Notes: generated from the letters alone by a model not told the origin. A DNA stretch of 64,000 nt from Candidatus Epilinea brevis (GCA_016710785.1 JADJUE010000003.1:1-64000); one strand, 5' to 3'; shown: positions 52,165 through 61,744, counted from the stretch's first letter. A program made the numbers and translations.

Positions 52165-54186
52165 CTATTGCGGCAGGCCCGAGTCCAGTTCGTAGACCAG
52201 CCAGCCGCCCGAGTCGGCAGCGACGAAGACACGCCCCCCTTCGACCGCACGCACATCGACCACGCTGGTGCCCCGCTGGTAGTCGATCTGGTGTGGTATG
52301 CGAGGTTCGGAGACATCGAAGACGCCGAGTCCATCAGAGTCACCCTCGAAGGCATAGGCCCCGTGAACATCCAGGGCCAGGCCTCCCCCCGTCGTTCTGG
52401 CTCCGCCCAATCGTTCAGGCCGACTCGGATTTCCGATGTCGTATACTTGCAGGGCATCCCAGCATCTCGGACAGACCACGAAGGCTATTCCTCGGCGGAC
52501 CAGCACCTTCGATGAGCCGCCGTCCAAGGCATCGACACCCTTCAGAGTCGCCACCAAGCGATTCGCGTTCGTGTCGCTGATATCCACGATACGGACACCT
52601 TGGTTCGAGTCGGCTGCGAACAGCCAGTTCCCGGCGACATCGACAGACACGACGTCACCCCCATCGGACCATCCCGCGAAGCGCACAGGCTGGCTCGGGT
52701 CCGTAACGTCAACCATCGCGATGCCGCCCGAACCGAGCGCGAGATATGCGGTCCGACCTTGCACGACCACCGCGCGCGCCTCGCCCGTCATCTTCAGCGT
52801 CGCCATCAGCCGAGGTCGATCGCGATCGCGGATGTCGACGACCAAGAGCCCCGCCTCGCCTGCGGCCACCAGCAATGCGCCATCCATCTCCGCGAGGTCA
52901 TATGTCGACACCCCCAGGGCGACGGCTCCCGTAACTTCGGATCCCGGCGGCGCCTCGGTGTCCATGACCCGCAACGTGCCCGCCCGATCGACGACATAGG
53001 CACGGCCGGCAGCGAATCCGACCGTGACCATCGGTCCGGCCACGCGGTGGGACCCCGTCCGGCGCGGCCGATCCCCCTGGCTCACATCGATGAGTTCCAT
53101 GCCGCCCTCGGGGTCGATGACGACGGCGAGCTTTCCCTCAATGGCGACCTTGCCGGCGTTTCGCGCTTCGACCCTCCCGCTTTCGCGCGGGTTCTGGGGA
53201 TCGCTGATGTCGATCACGCGAAGGCTGCCCGTGGCATCGGCGACATAAGCTCTCCCGCCGGAAATCGCGATGTCGCTGACCTTTCCGCCCAGGGCCAGAT
53301 GCCCAAGTTCGCGCAAGGCGGCGTCCTCGACGGCGAAGATCCACAGGCCGGACCGCTCGGCATCACCGCCAACCATGTAGAGGCGATCGCCGTTCAGGTC
53401 CACGGCCATAGGGACAACGGAAAGCGCTACAGAGGCGACCGGGCGCGGCGCAAACGGGTTGGCCACGTCCACCATCACCAGGCTGCGCCCGGCCAGCACC
53501 GCCAGGTTGCGCTCTACGTCGACATCCTGGAAAAGGCTCGGCGGAAAGGTCTCGTAGCTCCCCATCAACCGTGGGTTCTTGGGATCAATGAGGCTGATCG
53601 TAAACAATCCCAAGCCAATGGCCACGCCATAGGCAACGTTGCCGACCACCCTGATTCCTGAGGCGACCGCCAGGTCGGGCAACGCCGCCTTTCCGATCAC
53701 CACAGGGGACGCCCGATCGCTGGCGTCGACCACCACGATACCGGCGTTACCCACAGCGGCAACCACCCTGTCCCCGGCCAGATCCAACCCGTGCACCATA
53801 TCTCCCAGGTCCGCGCTAGAGCCGATCACTCTCGGCGCATCCGGAACCGTGACATCTAGGATGAGGATGCGTGGACCCCAACCCACATAGGCATAGCCCG
53901 CGTCGATCGCGACCGCGGTCAGGGCGCCTCCATACTGGTTCACCTTGCGCAACACCGGATCCGGCGGCCAGCTGCGGCTGAGAAGCGGTAGCCAGAGGTG
54001 GGACGCGACGTGGATTGCCGGGGGGGTCGAAGGCGAAGGTAGACCGGCTTGGCTTGGGGATGGCTCGGGAGTGCCCGGCATTGTGGCTGGCCGGTAGCGC
54101 ATCACGGCAACACCGCCGTAACGGATGGCGGCGATGACATGATCACGGTGCAGGCAGATACCCGAGGTAAATCCAGGCAATCGCAT
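52165..54186 (-). CDS. LVIVD-repeat beta-propeller protein (673 aa)
   Basis: ATG 54186. There is no signal peptide: the first 35 residues (HRDHVIAAIRYGGVAVMRYR) look like the last blade of a propeller, followed by a Pro/Ser linker and WLPLLSRSWPP, the motif used elsewhere here as a linker or C-terminal tag. From about residue 85, LVIVD-type blades repeat every 40-45 residues (VIGSSADLGDMVHGLDLAGD, VVAAVGNAGIVVVDASD, LLVVDIRDRDRPRLMATLKM). It follows the 54197 stop by only 10 bases, and its start matches the missing end of that gene, so the two may be one protein split by a frameshift. Confidence 0.75.
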   Translation of the reverse strand: MRLPGFTSGICLHRDHVIAAIRYGGVAVMRYRPATMPGTPEPSPSQAGLPSPSTPPAIHVASHLWLPLLSRSWPPDPVLRKVNQYGGALTAVAIDAGYAYVGWGPRILILDVTVPDAPRVIGSSADLGDMVHGLDLAGDRVVAAVGNAGIVVVDASDRASPVVIGKAALPDLAVASGIRVVGNVAYGVAIGLGLFTISLIDPKNPRLMGSYETFPPSLFQDVDVERNLAVLAGRSLVMVDVANPFAPRPVASVALSVVPMAVDLNGDRLYMVGGDAERSGLWIFAVEDAALRELGHLALGGKVSDIAISGGRAYVADATGSLRVIDISDPQNPRESGRVEARNAGKVAIEGKLAVVIDPEGGMELIDVSQGDRPRRTGSHRVAGPMVTVGFAAGRAYVVDRAGTLRVMDTEAPPGSEVTGAVALGVSTYDLAEMDGALLVAAGEAGLLVVDIRDRDRPRLMATLKMTGEARAVVVQGRTAYLALGSGGIAMVDVTDPSQPVRFAGWSDGGDVVSVDVAGNWLFAADSNQGVRIVDISDTNANRLVATLKGVDALDGGSSKVLVRRGIAFVVCPRCWDALQVYDIGNPSRPERLGGARTTGGGLALDVHGAYAFEGDSDGLGVFDVSEPRIPHQIDYQRGTSVVDVRAVEGGRVFVAADSGGWLVYELDSGLPQ

Positions 54187-54196
54187 GCCGCCTCGG

Positions 54197-56010
54197 TCAT
54201 GCGGCCGCGATCCCCTGCCTTATGTCGAACAGCCGCAGCCCCATGATATCGTCGGGAACCCAGGCTACTGATCCAGCGGCGACGGCATCGTGTGCCCCTC
54301 CAGGAGTGTCGGCCCAGCCCAATTCTATCGGCTTGGATGCATCGGCCACCCAAACCGCGCCAATGCCGGCGTTCATGTCCGTAATCCAAGCGAGTTCCGC
54401 TTGGACATCTACGCCCACCACGGTTGATCCCACCTCTAGCCGACCGAGCTTGCGCGGCTTCGATGGATCCACGACATCGATGATCTGTAGGCCGTTCTGG
54501 TCAGCGACGTAGGCGCGGCTGCCAGCAACGGCAACATCCCAGGCGGAGCCTGGGGTATCAAGGGTCGCTAGACGACGCGGCTTCGATGGTATTCCGATGT
54601 CGATGATGGTCAGGCCGGCATCCCCATCGGCAACGTAGGCTGTTCGACCTTCGACCCAAAGCGCCCGCGCCTCGCCTTCTGTGGCCACTCGAGAAATCTC
54701 CACAGGGTGCTTCGGATCGCCTACGTCGATCAATTGCAGGCCCGCCATGCCCGCGACCACGACGGCCACCGTACCCTTCAGACGCACGCCCTGTGTTTCC
54801 TCCAGACCTCCCAGGGCCGCAATCGGGCGAGGGTCGTCGGGCTGCGAGACATCCACCGTCCAGATGCCCTCGTTTCCGGCGGCCACCACGGCCAGATCGC
54901 CCGCGGAATCGACCGCCCGAGCATCGGCGATCGTGCGGAACCAACCGACCTGCCTGGGCCCAACGGAATCCGCAAGGTCTACCAAATGCAATCCGGTGTC
55001 GTACCCAACCACAGCGACCACAGCACCACTCGCGGCGATTTGGTAAGCTCGGCCACTGACTGCACATCTGCCGACTTCGACCGGATGCGCAGGGTCTGTG
55101 AGACTGAGCATCAGCAATCGATCCGCTGACTCGCCGAAGCCTCTAGCTGTCACCAAGCCCCGATTGTCAGCGATCGCGATGCCCTGCAGTTCCGTACTTT
55201 CAAGGAATCGGGCTACTTCGCGCACCTGTAGGTCGTTGATGTCATAGACGATCAAACCGGGACGACCCACTGTCAGCAGGAATCCTGATTCCATCACCGC
55301 GAAGCCCTTCACGAACTGGCCCGATGTAACCGTCACTGGATCCAGCCGAAGCGCGGGATCGGAAACGTCTATGAACGCCAAGGAAGATCCGCCGAGAAAC
55401 AGGCGGTCGCTGGCGAGGGCCAGTTGCCAGAACCACCCCTCCGTCCCCCCCTGGACCTTCGCCTCCAGGAGGAATAGCCGCGCCCCGTCCACCACCACCG
55501 CTACGGCACCACCGGACTCGAAGTCCTGGGTCGGCGATGGAACGACGGCAACTTCAACGAGATGTTCAGGATCGACACGATCGAGTACCCTCAACCCGTC
55601 ACCGCCTACCGCCACATAGACGCGGGTTCCCTGAATTGCGATATCCCTCACTTCATGTCGCCAGATCGCCGATCGCCCCACGACACGCGGCCGCTCCATG
55701 TCGCTGATGTCAAGCACCAGCACGCGCGGCCCCACCCCTACGTAGGCGTAAGGCGGCGCCAGGCCACCGCGCCACCGCCACCGAATTGGCCGAGGACTTC
55801 GATGTCGGGGCTCTCAACTGGCTCACCCGCATCGACTGTGTCGGCCCAAGCGTCTAACCCGATACGCTTTTGTCTGTCAATCGTCCACAGCGAGGGTATG
55901 ACGAACAGTAAGAGCATGCTCACCATGAACACGGCTACCCGCGGCGTCAACTTGAGGGACGGATTGGCCCTTGGCCACACCGAACGGCCTTGCCATCGAT
56001 GGTCATCCAT
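54197..56010 (-). CDS. LVIVD-repeat membrane-anchored propeller protein, one frameshift
   Basis: ATG 56010 with TAAGGA 5 bases upstream. A membrane anchor (residues about 23-43, PRVAVFMVSMLLLFVIPSLW) leads to a short stalk. The frame is lost near 55755, after which LVIVD blades run to 54197 (YVGVGPRVLVLDISDMERPR, IAIQGTRVYVAVGGDGLRV, LQLIDVGDPKHPVEISRVAT). The last readable blade, LRLFDIRQGIAAA, stops without the usual closing strand, and that closing strand is found at the start of the next gene. Extracellular propeller, ligand unknown. Confidence 0.7.
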
Positions 56011-56191
56011 GGTCCTTACCTCTCGTTCATCCCGCCCTGGCTTCGCCACGGTGAAGTTACCCTGAGTTGCCACCGCTTTGGTGGACATGTGGGAAGTGGT
56101 GGATCAGGCGGCTCGGGTCAGCTCATGACAGCGTTCAAAGCTGACCGGTGCGGGGCAACCGATCGCCGAGGGGCGACGGCGGGGATTGTAC

Positions 56192-56216
56192 CAGCCTTCG
56201 ACTACATCGAAGGCTG
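56192..56216 (+). promoter_or_regulatory. perfect 10-bp palindrome before the four-gene chain
   Basis: CAGCCTTCGA (56192-56201) and TCGAAGGCTG (56207-56216) are exact inverted repeats around CTACA, 21 bases before ATG 56238. It may be an operator or a leader hairpin, and it favours ATG 56238 over GTG 56148 as start. Confidence 0.55.
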
Positions 56217-56237
56217 CGAGGCGGGCGTCCGTACGAC

Positions 56238-56435
56238 ATGGCCAAGAGGATCAGCCAGCGGAACATGGGCGGGGAGATTATCAGGATCGGGGAGAGCCCC
56301 CTCGATGGCATAATGGATACCAAGCAAGATCTAGCGTCCGCGCCGCGAGCGGAGAAGGCTGCCAGATGGGCGCTTCGGCGGCGGCTGACGGACGGGCTGC
56401 GGATGGGCAAGTTCACCAAGGAAGACATGGCATGA
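56238..56435 (+). CDS. small basic hypothetical protein (65 aa)
   Basis: ATG 56238 (MAKRISQRNMGGEIIRIGES). Charged, helical C-terminal half (EKAARWALRRRLTDGLRMGK), no signal or membrane segment. Its stop overlaps the next start as ATGA, so translation is coupled to the cyclase-like gene. Not recognised. GTG 56148 would give 95 residues but would run through the palindrome. Confidence 0.5.
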   Translation: MAKRISQRNMGGEIIRIGESPLDGIMDTKQDLASAPRAEKAARWALRRRLTDGLRMGKFTKEDMA

Positions 56436-57438
56436 GCAATCCAATCACGGTTGACCCCTCCCTGGCCGACTGGCTGCTCGACGCCGACCCCGCACTGCGC
56501 TGGCAGGTCGAGCGAGACCTGCTCGGCGCTCCGGAGGCGGACTGGGCTGCGACCCGCGCGCGCGTTGCCACGGAGGGCTTCGGCGCACGGCTGCTGGCCT
56601 TGCAGGACCCGGACGGGCAATGGGCCGGCGGCGCCTTCTTCCCCAGCGGCTTCGACTTCCAGGGGCCGGAGGCGGCGGAGGGCGCGGGCCAGCCCCTGAC
56701 GGCGACGACTCACTTCGCTGAACGCGCTCCGCGAATGGGGTGTCGACGCGTCCCCTGCTGACGGATACCGCCGCGCGCCTCGCCGCGTCCAGCCGCTGGG
56801 AGTACGACAACCTGCCCTACTGGGGCGGCGAGGTCGACTGCTGCATCAATTCGTGGACGCTCGCGAACGGCCTCTGGCTCGGCGCCGATGTCGAGGGGCT
56901 CGCCACCTGGTTCGTGGAACACCGGATGGCCGACGGCGGCTGGAACTGCGAATGGGTCGAGGGGTCGACCCGGTCGTCGTTCCATTCGACGCTGAACGCG
57001 CTGAGGGGCCTGCTGGCCCATGAGGCCGCCACCGGTGGCACCGACGACACCCGCTCCGCACGCCGCGCCGGCGAGGCCTACCTGCTCGAGCGGGGGCTCA
57101 TGCGTCGCCTGTCGACCGGCGAGCTGGTCGCGCCCTGGGTGACACGCTTCGCCTACCCCTTCCGCTGGTTCTACAACGTGCTCAACGCCGCCGACTACTT
57201 CCGCGCCGCGTCCCTCCTCGACGGAACGCCGCCCGACCCGCGGATGGCCGACGCGATCGAGGCGATCCGCGCAGAACGGCAGCCGGACGGCAGCTGGCTC
57301 CAGGCACGACGGCATCCGGGCCGCGTGTGGTTCGAGGTCGACGTGCCCGCGGGGCAGCCATCGAAGTGGCTCACCATGTACGGCACGCGGGTTCTGGCGT
57401 GGTGGGATGCGGCGCAGGCTGGCAAGAAGGGCCCATGA
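56432..57438 (+). pseudogene. terpene-cyclase/squalene-oxidase-like repeat protein, two frameshifts
   Basis: ATG 56432 (overlap ATGA). The N-terminus LADWLLDADPALRWQVERDL and GARLLALQDPDGQWAGGAFF resembles proteins annotated as squalene cyclases of the alpha/alpha-barrel type. The frame is lost near 56714 (extra T) and again near 56755, giving SLNALREWGV in between, then LTDTAARLAASSRWEYDNLP, GGWNCEWVEGSTRSSFHSTL, QPDGSWLQARRHPGRVWFEV in the third frame. QW/GxW-type repeats line a toroid of about 335 residues. Real terpene cyclases need DxDD, which I do not see, so the activity is unknown. Confidence 0.75.
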
Positions 57439-57818
57439 CCCCGATCCTCCACTGCACGACGCGCGCCGCCTGGGATGCCGCTGTCTCGCAGGGGGCATAC
57501 AGCGCCGCCTCGCTGGCGCAGGAAGGCTTCATCCACCTATCCACCCCGGCGCAGATCCTGGCGGTCGCCGATGCCCGCTTCCGCGGCCAGGGCGGACTGG
57601 TCCTGCTCTGCGTGGACGCCGAGCGACTGATTCCGGAACTGCGCTACGAGAACCTTGAGGGGGGGACGCTGCTGTTCCCGCATGTCTACGGGCCGATCAA
57701 CCTGGACGCGGTGCGGCAGGTGGTGGCGTTTCCGCCCGAAGCGGACGGCAGCTTCCGGCTGCCGTCGGGGTTGGGGAAGTGGGGGCATTCTGAACCCCAG
57801 AATGAGGAAGGTCAATGA
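57435..57818 (+). CDS. DUF952-domain protein (127 aa)
   Basis: ATG 57435 overlaps the previous stop as ATGA. The single domain starts ILHCTTRAAWDAAVSQGAYS and contains EGFIHLSTPAQILAVAD, VLLCVDAERLIPELRYENLE and FPHVYGPINLDAVRQV, the standard DUF952 signature, a small fold related to ADP-ribosyltransferase-like or ASCH-like proteins of unknown function. Soluble. It in turn overlaps the next start. Confidence 0.9.
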   Translation: MTPILHCTTRAAWDAAVSQGAYSAASLAQEGFIHLSTPAQILAVADARFRGQGGLVLLCVDAERLIPELRYENLEGGTLLFPHVYGPINLDAVRQVVAFPPEADGSFRLPSGLGKWGHSEPQNEEGQ

Positions 57819-58090
57819 ACGCAAACAGGTACGCATCGCACCGCTTCTTGGGCTCTGACCTCGCCGCTGTCGCCGGGCACATCATCCAGCCCGAGGAGTA
57901 CGAAGAACTGCCCGAACTGACCGAGGACATGCTCGCTCGCGGCACCGTGAACAGGGTGTGGCCAGATACCGTCCGGACGGACCCTGGGCACAGCGCGTCG
58001 GCGACCGAGGACGCAACGGTCAAAGCTGGCCACCCCCTGGGTGTGGCCAAAATGCGTCCGACAGCCATCTTGCCGTCCGACGCAATGTAG
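57815..58090 (+). pseudogene. truncated BrnA-like antitoxin
   Basis: ATG 57815 overlaps the DUF952 stop as ATGA. Residues 1-48 (GSDLAAVAGHIIQPEEYEEL, PELTEDMLARGTV) match the N-terminal part of BrnA antitoxins. The ribbon-helix-helix that should follow is replaced from about 57955 by repeat sequence related to the adjacent MITE-like element, and the frame ends inside that element's left arm. No BrnT toxin gene is next to it. Confidence 0.6.
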
Positions 58091-58334
58091 GGGCGAAGCA
58101 TTCGCAGAACCATTCTCGGAAACACAACGCCCGCACAGCGGATGCTTCGCCCTGGCCCCAGCACTAGATTTCGGATGCACCACCCCCGAAGCCAGCGCGC
58201 CGTGAGCGCCAGGGCGAAGCATTCGCCGACGACTGGGGTGGGGATCCGGGGTTCCTGGCGGCAAATGCTTCGCCCCTACATTTCCCACATTGCGTCAGAC
58301 AGCAAGCCGGCCGTCGGACGATTATTAGCCACAC
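58041..58334. mobile_element. 294-bp MITE-like element with 48-bp imperfect terminal inverted repeats
   Basis: The left arm 58041-58088 (begins GTGTGGCCAAAATGCGTCCG) is the imperfect reverse complement of the right arm 58287-58334. Inside are two tandem palindromic units built on GGGCGAAGCATTCGC / GCAAATGCTTCGCCC (58086-58153 and 58211-58280). No open frame is inside. A partial further copy of the arm (GTGTGGCCAGATACCGTCCG) lies near 57957. Such non-coding palindromic elements are moved by transposases in trans and spread in families. Confidence 0.7.
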
Positions 58335-58627
58335 CCCCACCTCCTTGCCTACAACATGGTCTTTTCCTGCGGTTCATCGGGCCACCTCTTTCGCGGTGCT
58401 GATCTGGGAGGGATGCCGCCGGGCGGCGGCTTGTGCATGCAGCGCTTAAGAGTCCAATCGGGGCCACGAAGCGGACATCGGACTCAAAACTGGCCACAGC
58501 GAGGACTGAGACGGGGCAGCGGGGCGCGATTTGCGCCGCGGGCGCGGGGCGCCGGTGACGGACGGCGGCGGGGCGCGAAGCTGTAGGCGACATCGGTGGC
58601 TCGCTACGGCTACGACGCCCTGCGCTT
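58335..58627. other. repeat-like non-coding stretch
   Basis: No gene. An inverted pair GAGTCC (58450-58455) / GGACTC (58480-58485) and several short GC-rich direct repeats (GGGGCGC..) are visible. Looks like debris between mobile elements. Confidence 0.4.
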
Positions 58628-58759
58628 ACGCCTAGGAAGGGCGGTGCTCACGCCTAGGAAGGGCGGCGTTCACGCCTAGGAAGGGCGGTGCTCACGCCTA
58701 GGAAGGGCGGCGTTCACGCCTAGGAAGGGCGGCGTTTACGCCTAGGAAGGACGGCGCTC
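58628..58759. repeat. six exact-period 22-bp tandem repeats
   Basis: Units start at 58628, 58650, 58672, 58694, 58716 and 58738, each ACGCCTAGGAAGGGCGG with a variable end, and the last copy has one more change (GGACGG). There are no spacers, so this is not a CRISPR array. It resembles a minisatellite or iteron set and lies beside the transposase. Confidence 0.92.
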
Positions 58760-58909
58760 AAGGACCCACCCTCGGCGCCACGGGCGATGGGGCGGGAGCG
58801 GCGAGAGCGGCGGCGGGAGCGGCGACGGGCGGCTGGAGGTTGACCTCTTTCATTAAGGGGGTCACGGGTGAACATTGCCCGGGGAGGCCGTTGGGGCTAA
58901 CCTTGCGCC

Positions 58910-59847
58910 TTGGGTGTTTCGGGTACGATCTACCGCCGGGTGATGGCCGTGCTCGAGTCCGCGTGCGCCGGGGAGGATCGGCGCAATGTCAGGAGTCTGG
59001 GATGGATGGTGACGGGAATACTCCTGGAGCCGGACGCAAGGCTACCGCGTATCGCCCTGGCGATGCCGCCGACGGCAACCTTGGCCAGCCGACAGCGGCA
59101 GTTGATCCGGATGCTGGACGGTCCGCTGGATGTGCAGGCTTGCTATCGACGGCTGCTGCGGCGCGTGCTGGAGGGTTGGTACGTCAAGCGGGTGACGTTG
59201 CTGCTGGACACGACGTCGATCAGCGGACGGGTGTACTTTGTGCGGTTGGCGCTGGCGCATGGGGACCACGCGTTACCCCTGGCCTGGCGATCCTACGTCG
59301 GGCGCAGTGCGACTGTGGGGTTCGAGACCTATCGCGAGCTGTTGGAGGAGGCGGAGTCGCTGTTGCCGCCCCGCCTGCAATGGATGCTGCTGGCAGATCG
59401 CGGGTTCCAGCACCTGGTACTCCTGGCCCGGTGCCATCAGCATGGTTGGCTGTATCTCAGCAGGGAGCAAGGGGCTTGCGCAGCGCGATCTGGCCGGGAC
59501 GAACGCCACGCATCGGGTTGCCTGCTGCCCGACGAACTGATGCAAGAGCAGCTCGACGAACGGCGTCGGCTGAGAGCCTTCTGCCGGGGCCGGGGTCTGG
59601 GTCCAGGCGAATGTTGGATACCGCCGGGCTCTTTCGAGGAGCGCAACGCGACGTGGTGGCTGCCTGGGAACATCACGTGGTACCCGCCACGGATGCCGAT
59701 CGACGATCCGCCGTCGATCTGGTCCGCAGGTGGGTGATGGATGGATGGAAGATGTGTCTACCTGTGAGGCAGTCAGGGAATGATCCTTGGTTGTGGGCTC
59801 TGGGTGAGTTTTCCGCCGAATGTCCCGAAATGCTCTCGAGCGGGTGA
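58910..59847 (+). pseudogene. DDE-type transposase remnant, IS4-like
   Basis: The nominal start is TTG 58910, with ATG 58942 (MAVLESACAGEDRRNVRSLG) more likely. It has VTLLLDTTSISGRVYFVRLA with the first catalytic Asp and QWMLLADRGFQHLVLLARCH with the second, in IS4-like spacing. The frame stops at 59737 after PPRMPIDDPPS, and the following YREK-type Glu region is not found. The neighbouring frame to 59847 (RWVMDGWKM) may be its continuation after an indel. Probably inactive. No terminal inverted repeats could be assigned. Confidence 0.65.
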
Positions 59848-59939
59848 TATATTGCTATGTGGAGGTTGAAACCCTGACATCGAGGCAGTTGATGTTGTCA
59901 TAATCACCTCCATCCACCCAAGAAACACGGAGAAGAAAC

Positions 59940-60527
59940 ATGTCTCGCAGGAAAGTTGCCATTGCTGTAGTTGGGATTGTGAGTGCTATTGTAATCCTCG
60001 TAAATAGCCAATCTAGTTTTTCGCAAGGTCTGACAATTCCGGACGATTGCGACAACAATCTTTCAAGTGGGCAGATTGCGACACTCGTAACGATGTTCGC
60101 CTCTACGCCGGATGGGACGCCCAGTTACATTACATGTACCGACATGATGACCGATGCGGTGCTCATGGAATTTACTGAAGAATATGCAGATTTCATGAGC
60201 GACCCACTCAATGAACCAGAGGACATAAATGATGTAAATGCAGAAGACTTGCACCCGCTTGAGTCAATGGCTCCTAGTGGTATTAGGATTGGCTCTTTGC
60301 TTGGTAAACTCTCCGTTGGACTTATGAGCCCATTGGCTCACACGGGCCACACTGAGTCACAGCATATTGAGAGAGGGGATGATGGCTGTCCATCGGGCTT
60401 TGATTGCTCTGACGAACCATCGTGTTTCTCAAATCAGTATAATTGCGATGATGATGATGATTGGGATACAATATGTAAATTTTCGTTTGCCAATACAGTT
60501 GAGGACCCTGATTCTGCCAGAGTTTGA
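59940..60527 (+). CDS. small secreted acidic protein, AT-richer (195 aa)
   Basis: ATG 59940 with GGAGAAG upstream and a signal peptide (VAIAVVGIVSAIVILVNSQS). The mature part is acidic (PLNEPEDINDVNAEDLHPLE) and ends in a Cys-rich Asp-rich stretch (CPSGFDCSDEPSCFSNQYNC). Base composition and codon use are clearly more AT-rich than the rest of the window, indicating transfer. Not recognised. Confidence 0.6.
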   Translation: MSRRKVAIAVVGIVSAIVILVNSQSSFSQGLTIPDDCDNNLSSGQIATLVTMFASTPDGTPSYITCTDMMTDAVLMEFTEEYADFMSDPLNEPEDINDVNAEDLHPLESMAPSGIRIGSLLGKLSVGLMSPLAHTGHTESQHIERGDDGCPSGFDCSDEPSCFSNQYNCDDDDDWDTICKFSFANTVEDPDSARV

Positions 60528-60941
60528 GCGGAGGGGTCTGCAATTCTAAATGCGCGCCTGCGTTACTATCAAGATCGAGATGGTGGTTTGAACGGATTTG
60601 GTCCTCATTCCAAAAAGAGATACTATATCTGCTTCGGGAGCGAAAGTATCTCTCGTAGCCAAAACCACCTCCACCTCAGACATGAACCATGATCGGACTC
60701 CATGTAATCGGCCCATTTCACAAGTTCACCCACCCCACAACCAGCGGCTCCTGCCGCTGGTGTGGGGTGGGTGGTTTGTCCGCGAAGCTGTATGGAAAAC
60801 ATCAACCTCAGAATCGGGCATTCTGAACCGTGTCAAAACTCACCAGACCGACCTACGCTTGTCCAACTCCCTCACGATAGACAGTCCCGCCCCCCTCCAT
60901 TCTAATGATCTGACTGCAGCCGAGCAAGGAGATTATTCAAG
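60528..60941. other. intergenic region of the AT-rich island
   Basis: About 410 bases without a convincing gene. It contains the hairpin at 60728-60772 and the ribosome-binding region of the next gene (AAGGAG before ATG 60942). Confidence 0.4.
60728..60772 (+). terminator. 19-bp hairpin in the AT-rich island
   Basis: ACCCACCCCACA-A-CCAGCGG pairs with CCGCTGG-TGTGGGGTGGGT around CTCCTG, with one bulged A. On the plus strand GGTTTGTCC follows, a weak U-tract. It may end transcription from the 59940 gene. Confidence 0.5.
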
Positions 60942-61562
60942 ATGAACGCTCTAATGAGTGTCGTCAGGATTGCATGTCTACTGTCTATTCCGATGGCCCT
61001 GGGGGTTCCCGGTGTGGCGCAGGCCCAGCAGCCACTTGCCCACTGTGCTAGAGGCGATACCGAGACTGATGGCCGACCAAACTTCTGTAACTTTGTGTGG
61101 GTGGGGGGGACCACCCATGGCGGCAGGACCTTTGTTGGAAACAACCACTGGTGGTATAAGCTGTACTGGTCAGCCGACTTTCCTAACAACATGAATACCC
61201 TTCGGAGCGATGGCAAAGCAAGAATGGAAATCGCGGTGTACAAGCCCCCGAGCAAAAAATGTGACAAATGGAACCTCCGGGGAGTGCGGGATATTACTAT
61301 GCCAAATACCGTAAACTTCGAAAAGCCTCCAAAGAATGGTTGCGGCAATAGTAATATCAAAGAAGAATGGAAGCTTGAGATTACGAACACGAAGAATTTT
61401 GTTGCGAATCAATCAGGCGCCGTGTCCGTGGATATTGACTCGGTCGGGTCGTTCGGGGCAGGATTGGCGATGCCGAGAATGAGAATGGCCTCGAAGTTAA
61501 TCTCTCTTGGGTCAAAGTCAAACGGCATTTGCCCGATTCAGATATATGGCTCGGTAAGCTGA
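60942..61562 (+). CDS. small secreted hypothetical protein (206 aa)
   Basis: ATG 60942 with AAGGAG 12 bases upstream and a clear signal peptide (RIACLLSIPMALGVPGVAQA). The mature protein has several cysteines (HCARGDTETDGRPNFCNF, KKCDKWNLRG, GCGNSNIKEEWKLE) and aromatic boxes (NNHWWYKLYWSADF), suggesting a disulfide-linked beta-rich domain. No family recognised. AT-richer than the chromosome average here. Confidence 0.6.
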   Translation: MNALMSVVRIACLLSIPMALGVPGVAQAQQPLAHCARGDTETDGRPNFCNFVWVGGTTHGGRTFVGNNHWWYKLYWSADFPNNMNTLRSDGKARMEIAVYKPPSKKCDKWNLRGVRDITMPNTVNFEKPPKNGCGNSNIKEEWKLEITNTKNFVANQSGAVSVDIDSVGSFGAGLAMPRMRMASKLISLGSKSNGICPIQIYGSVS

Positions 61563-61744
61563 CCTCCTACTGCGATCAAGGCGGAGGCAAGTGGGTTCCA
61601 AAGCAGAGTCATCCAAATGCAGGGATTCTCCAGCTAGCAATTCCTGCATGCCCTTAGGGTAGTTACAGGGTCATCCCCTGTTGACAAGCAACAGTCGCCG
61701 GCTCACCCGTCCAGCTATCTGCGATAGTCAAGGGAGAATACGAA

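Noticed and set aside
56432..57438. True squalene-hopene cyclase
   Set aside because: The protein is about half the usual length and I see no DxDD catalytic motif; only a similar toroid repeat can be claimed.
58628..58759. Possible CRISPR array
   Set aside because: Units are contiguous with a 22-bp period and no spacers, and no cas genes are present.
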